Notes under the pieces: generated by a model | Database searches by the model: none | Told to the model about the DNA's origin: nothing | The model's input: only the letters and a program-made list of their open reading frames with translations | DNA from: JBGQBN01 sp041494805 | Lineage (GTDB): Bacteria; Acidobacteriota; Terriglobia; Terriglobales; Acidobacteriaceae | Length of the DNA stretch: 30,337 nt | Reading direction: 5' to 3' | Assembly: GCA_041494805.1 (NCBI GenBank) | Contig: JBGQBN010000056.1 | Span: 1-30,337 of the forward strand | Program-made: the position numbers and the translations under genes | Shown: positions 29,828 to 30,337 of the stretch, in pieces | How positions within the stretch are numbered: position 1 is the stretch's first letter | How the letters are laid out: each line of letters starts with the position of its first letter

Positions 29828-30337
29828 TCAGATGGGTCTAGCCTGCTTCAACTCATGAACCCACGTCGAGAAAGGCTCTGACAGGGGTCTGAGGGCTTCG
29901 CAGTAAAGTTGTTGACCAGCTGCACTCATCCAGTCGGAGCCAAAGATAGAGAACAGGACTCCGTCTGGAACTCGACGGACCCCTGTTTCATTGTCGCTCC
30001 GCATATTTCTGATGGCCAACTCGAAGTCGATGTCCTCGATCGTCGTGTGATCGCTCCAGAAAGCCACGATGCCGCTGCCACCCTCAACTTGCCTGAACTT
30101 CCCTACCAGTTCGTCCTCAATCTTCCTGACACTCCTCTGCAGGTTGCCGTATGGCATGAGTTCGCCCTCGATTCCAGTAGGCGGGCCATTGTCCTCTACT
30201 GAGGGACGAAGCCGTTTGACCTCCACGTAGGCGGGCTGACCATCTCGTGAAACCAGCAGGTCCGGCCCCTCCTTCCCGCACGGCTCGAACTCGGCATCAA
30301 ACTTCAATCCGGCGAAAGTCAGACCCCATCTGATCTC
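29828..30337 (-). CDS. Unknown protein with PD-(D/E)XK-like motif, 5' end beyond the window
   Basis: The frame is open to the right edge of the window (codons before the TTG at 30307 read E-I-R-W-G-L-T-F-A-G-L), so the gene is cut and that TTG is probably internal. The segment FEPCGKEGPDLLVSRDGQPA followed by YVEVKRLRPS gives a GPD-x(n)-ExK arrangement typical of PD-(D/E)XK nuclease-like folds (Asp in GPDLL, then EVK). The rest (IEDELVGKFRQVEGGSGIVA, then FWSD) is compatible with a further strand and helix. The family is not recognised further; it may be a restriction-like or repair nuclease or an inactive relative. About 190 bases without a gene separate it from ddl. Confidence 0.55.
   Translation of the reverse strand, partial: EIRWGLTFAGLKFDAEFEPCGKEGPDLLVSRDGQPAYVEVKRLRPSVEDNGPPTGIEGELMPYGNLQRSVRKIEDELVGKFRQVEGGSGIVAFWSDHTTIEDIDFELAIRNMRSDNETGVRRVPDGVLFSIFGSDWMSAAGQQLYCEALRPLSEPFSTWVHELKQARPI

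Overview
The window reads as chromosomal DNA of a GC-rich soil bacterium, most likely an Acidobacteriota (Terriglobia-like) genome. This is inferred from gene content and style: a TPR protein of the CadC/TolB-like type, a lone MacB-type permease, a PadR gene coupled to a small membrane protein, a bacterial EXORDIUM-like secreted protein, frequent GTG/TTG starts, and many intergenic inverted word-like repeats. No 16S gene is present, so the assignment is an inference.

Layout. 1-1163: 3' part of a TPR protein. 1160-1510: a decayed piece of an anti-phage dCTP deaminase (minus strand), then tRNA-Ser(GCU) and leuD-leuC, all on the minus strand. 4099-5641 (minus): a secreted NTF2-like protein downstream of a secreted EXORDIUM (Phi_1) protein. 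5862-9533 (plus): a GT2 glycosyltransferase, a polytopic membrane protein and a MacB-type permease. 9776-10460 (minus): a 76-aa unknown and a 56-aa Trm112-like zinc ribbon. 10583-15207 (plus): folD, coaE, an HtrA-type protease, a YjbR protein and a BNR-repeat protein.

15291-19709 is the accessory part. It starts with an AbrB/PIN toxin-antitoxin pair. After that come four copies of one MoaD/ThiS-like (ubiquitin-fold, C-terminal Gly-Gly) gene, interleaved with unrelated cargo: copy A (5' half only), a DUF4935-type PIN protein, copy B (intact), a PadR regulator plus membrane protein, copy C (3' half only), a GNAT acetyltransferase, and copy D (full span but frameshifted). A and C are nearly complementary halves of one gene. 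This is the most unusual structure in the window.

19880-24954 returns to housekeeping genes: gamma-glutamyltransferase overlapping a TIM-barrel epimerase-like gene, asnS and arginase. 25042-28046 (minus) holds two exported proteins, one with a 16-residue tandem repeat region followed by a Tyr/Trp-rich region. ddl follows on the plus strand. At the right edge a minus-strand gene with a PD-(D/E)XK-like motif runs off the window.

Functionally the window mixes leucine, folate, CoA, arginine, glutathione and cell-wall metabolism with envelope functions and one accessory/defence-flavoured island (toxin-antitoxin, PIN-like nuclease and acetyltransferase, with a deaminase relic elsewhere). No rRNA, CRISPR array, intact transposase or integrase was seen.
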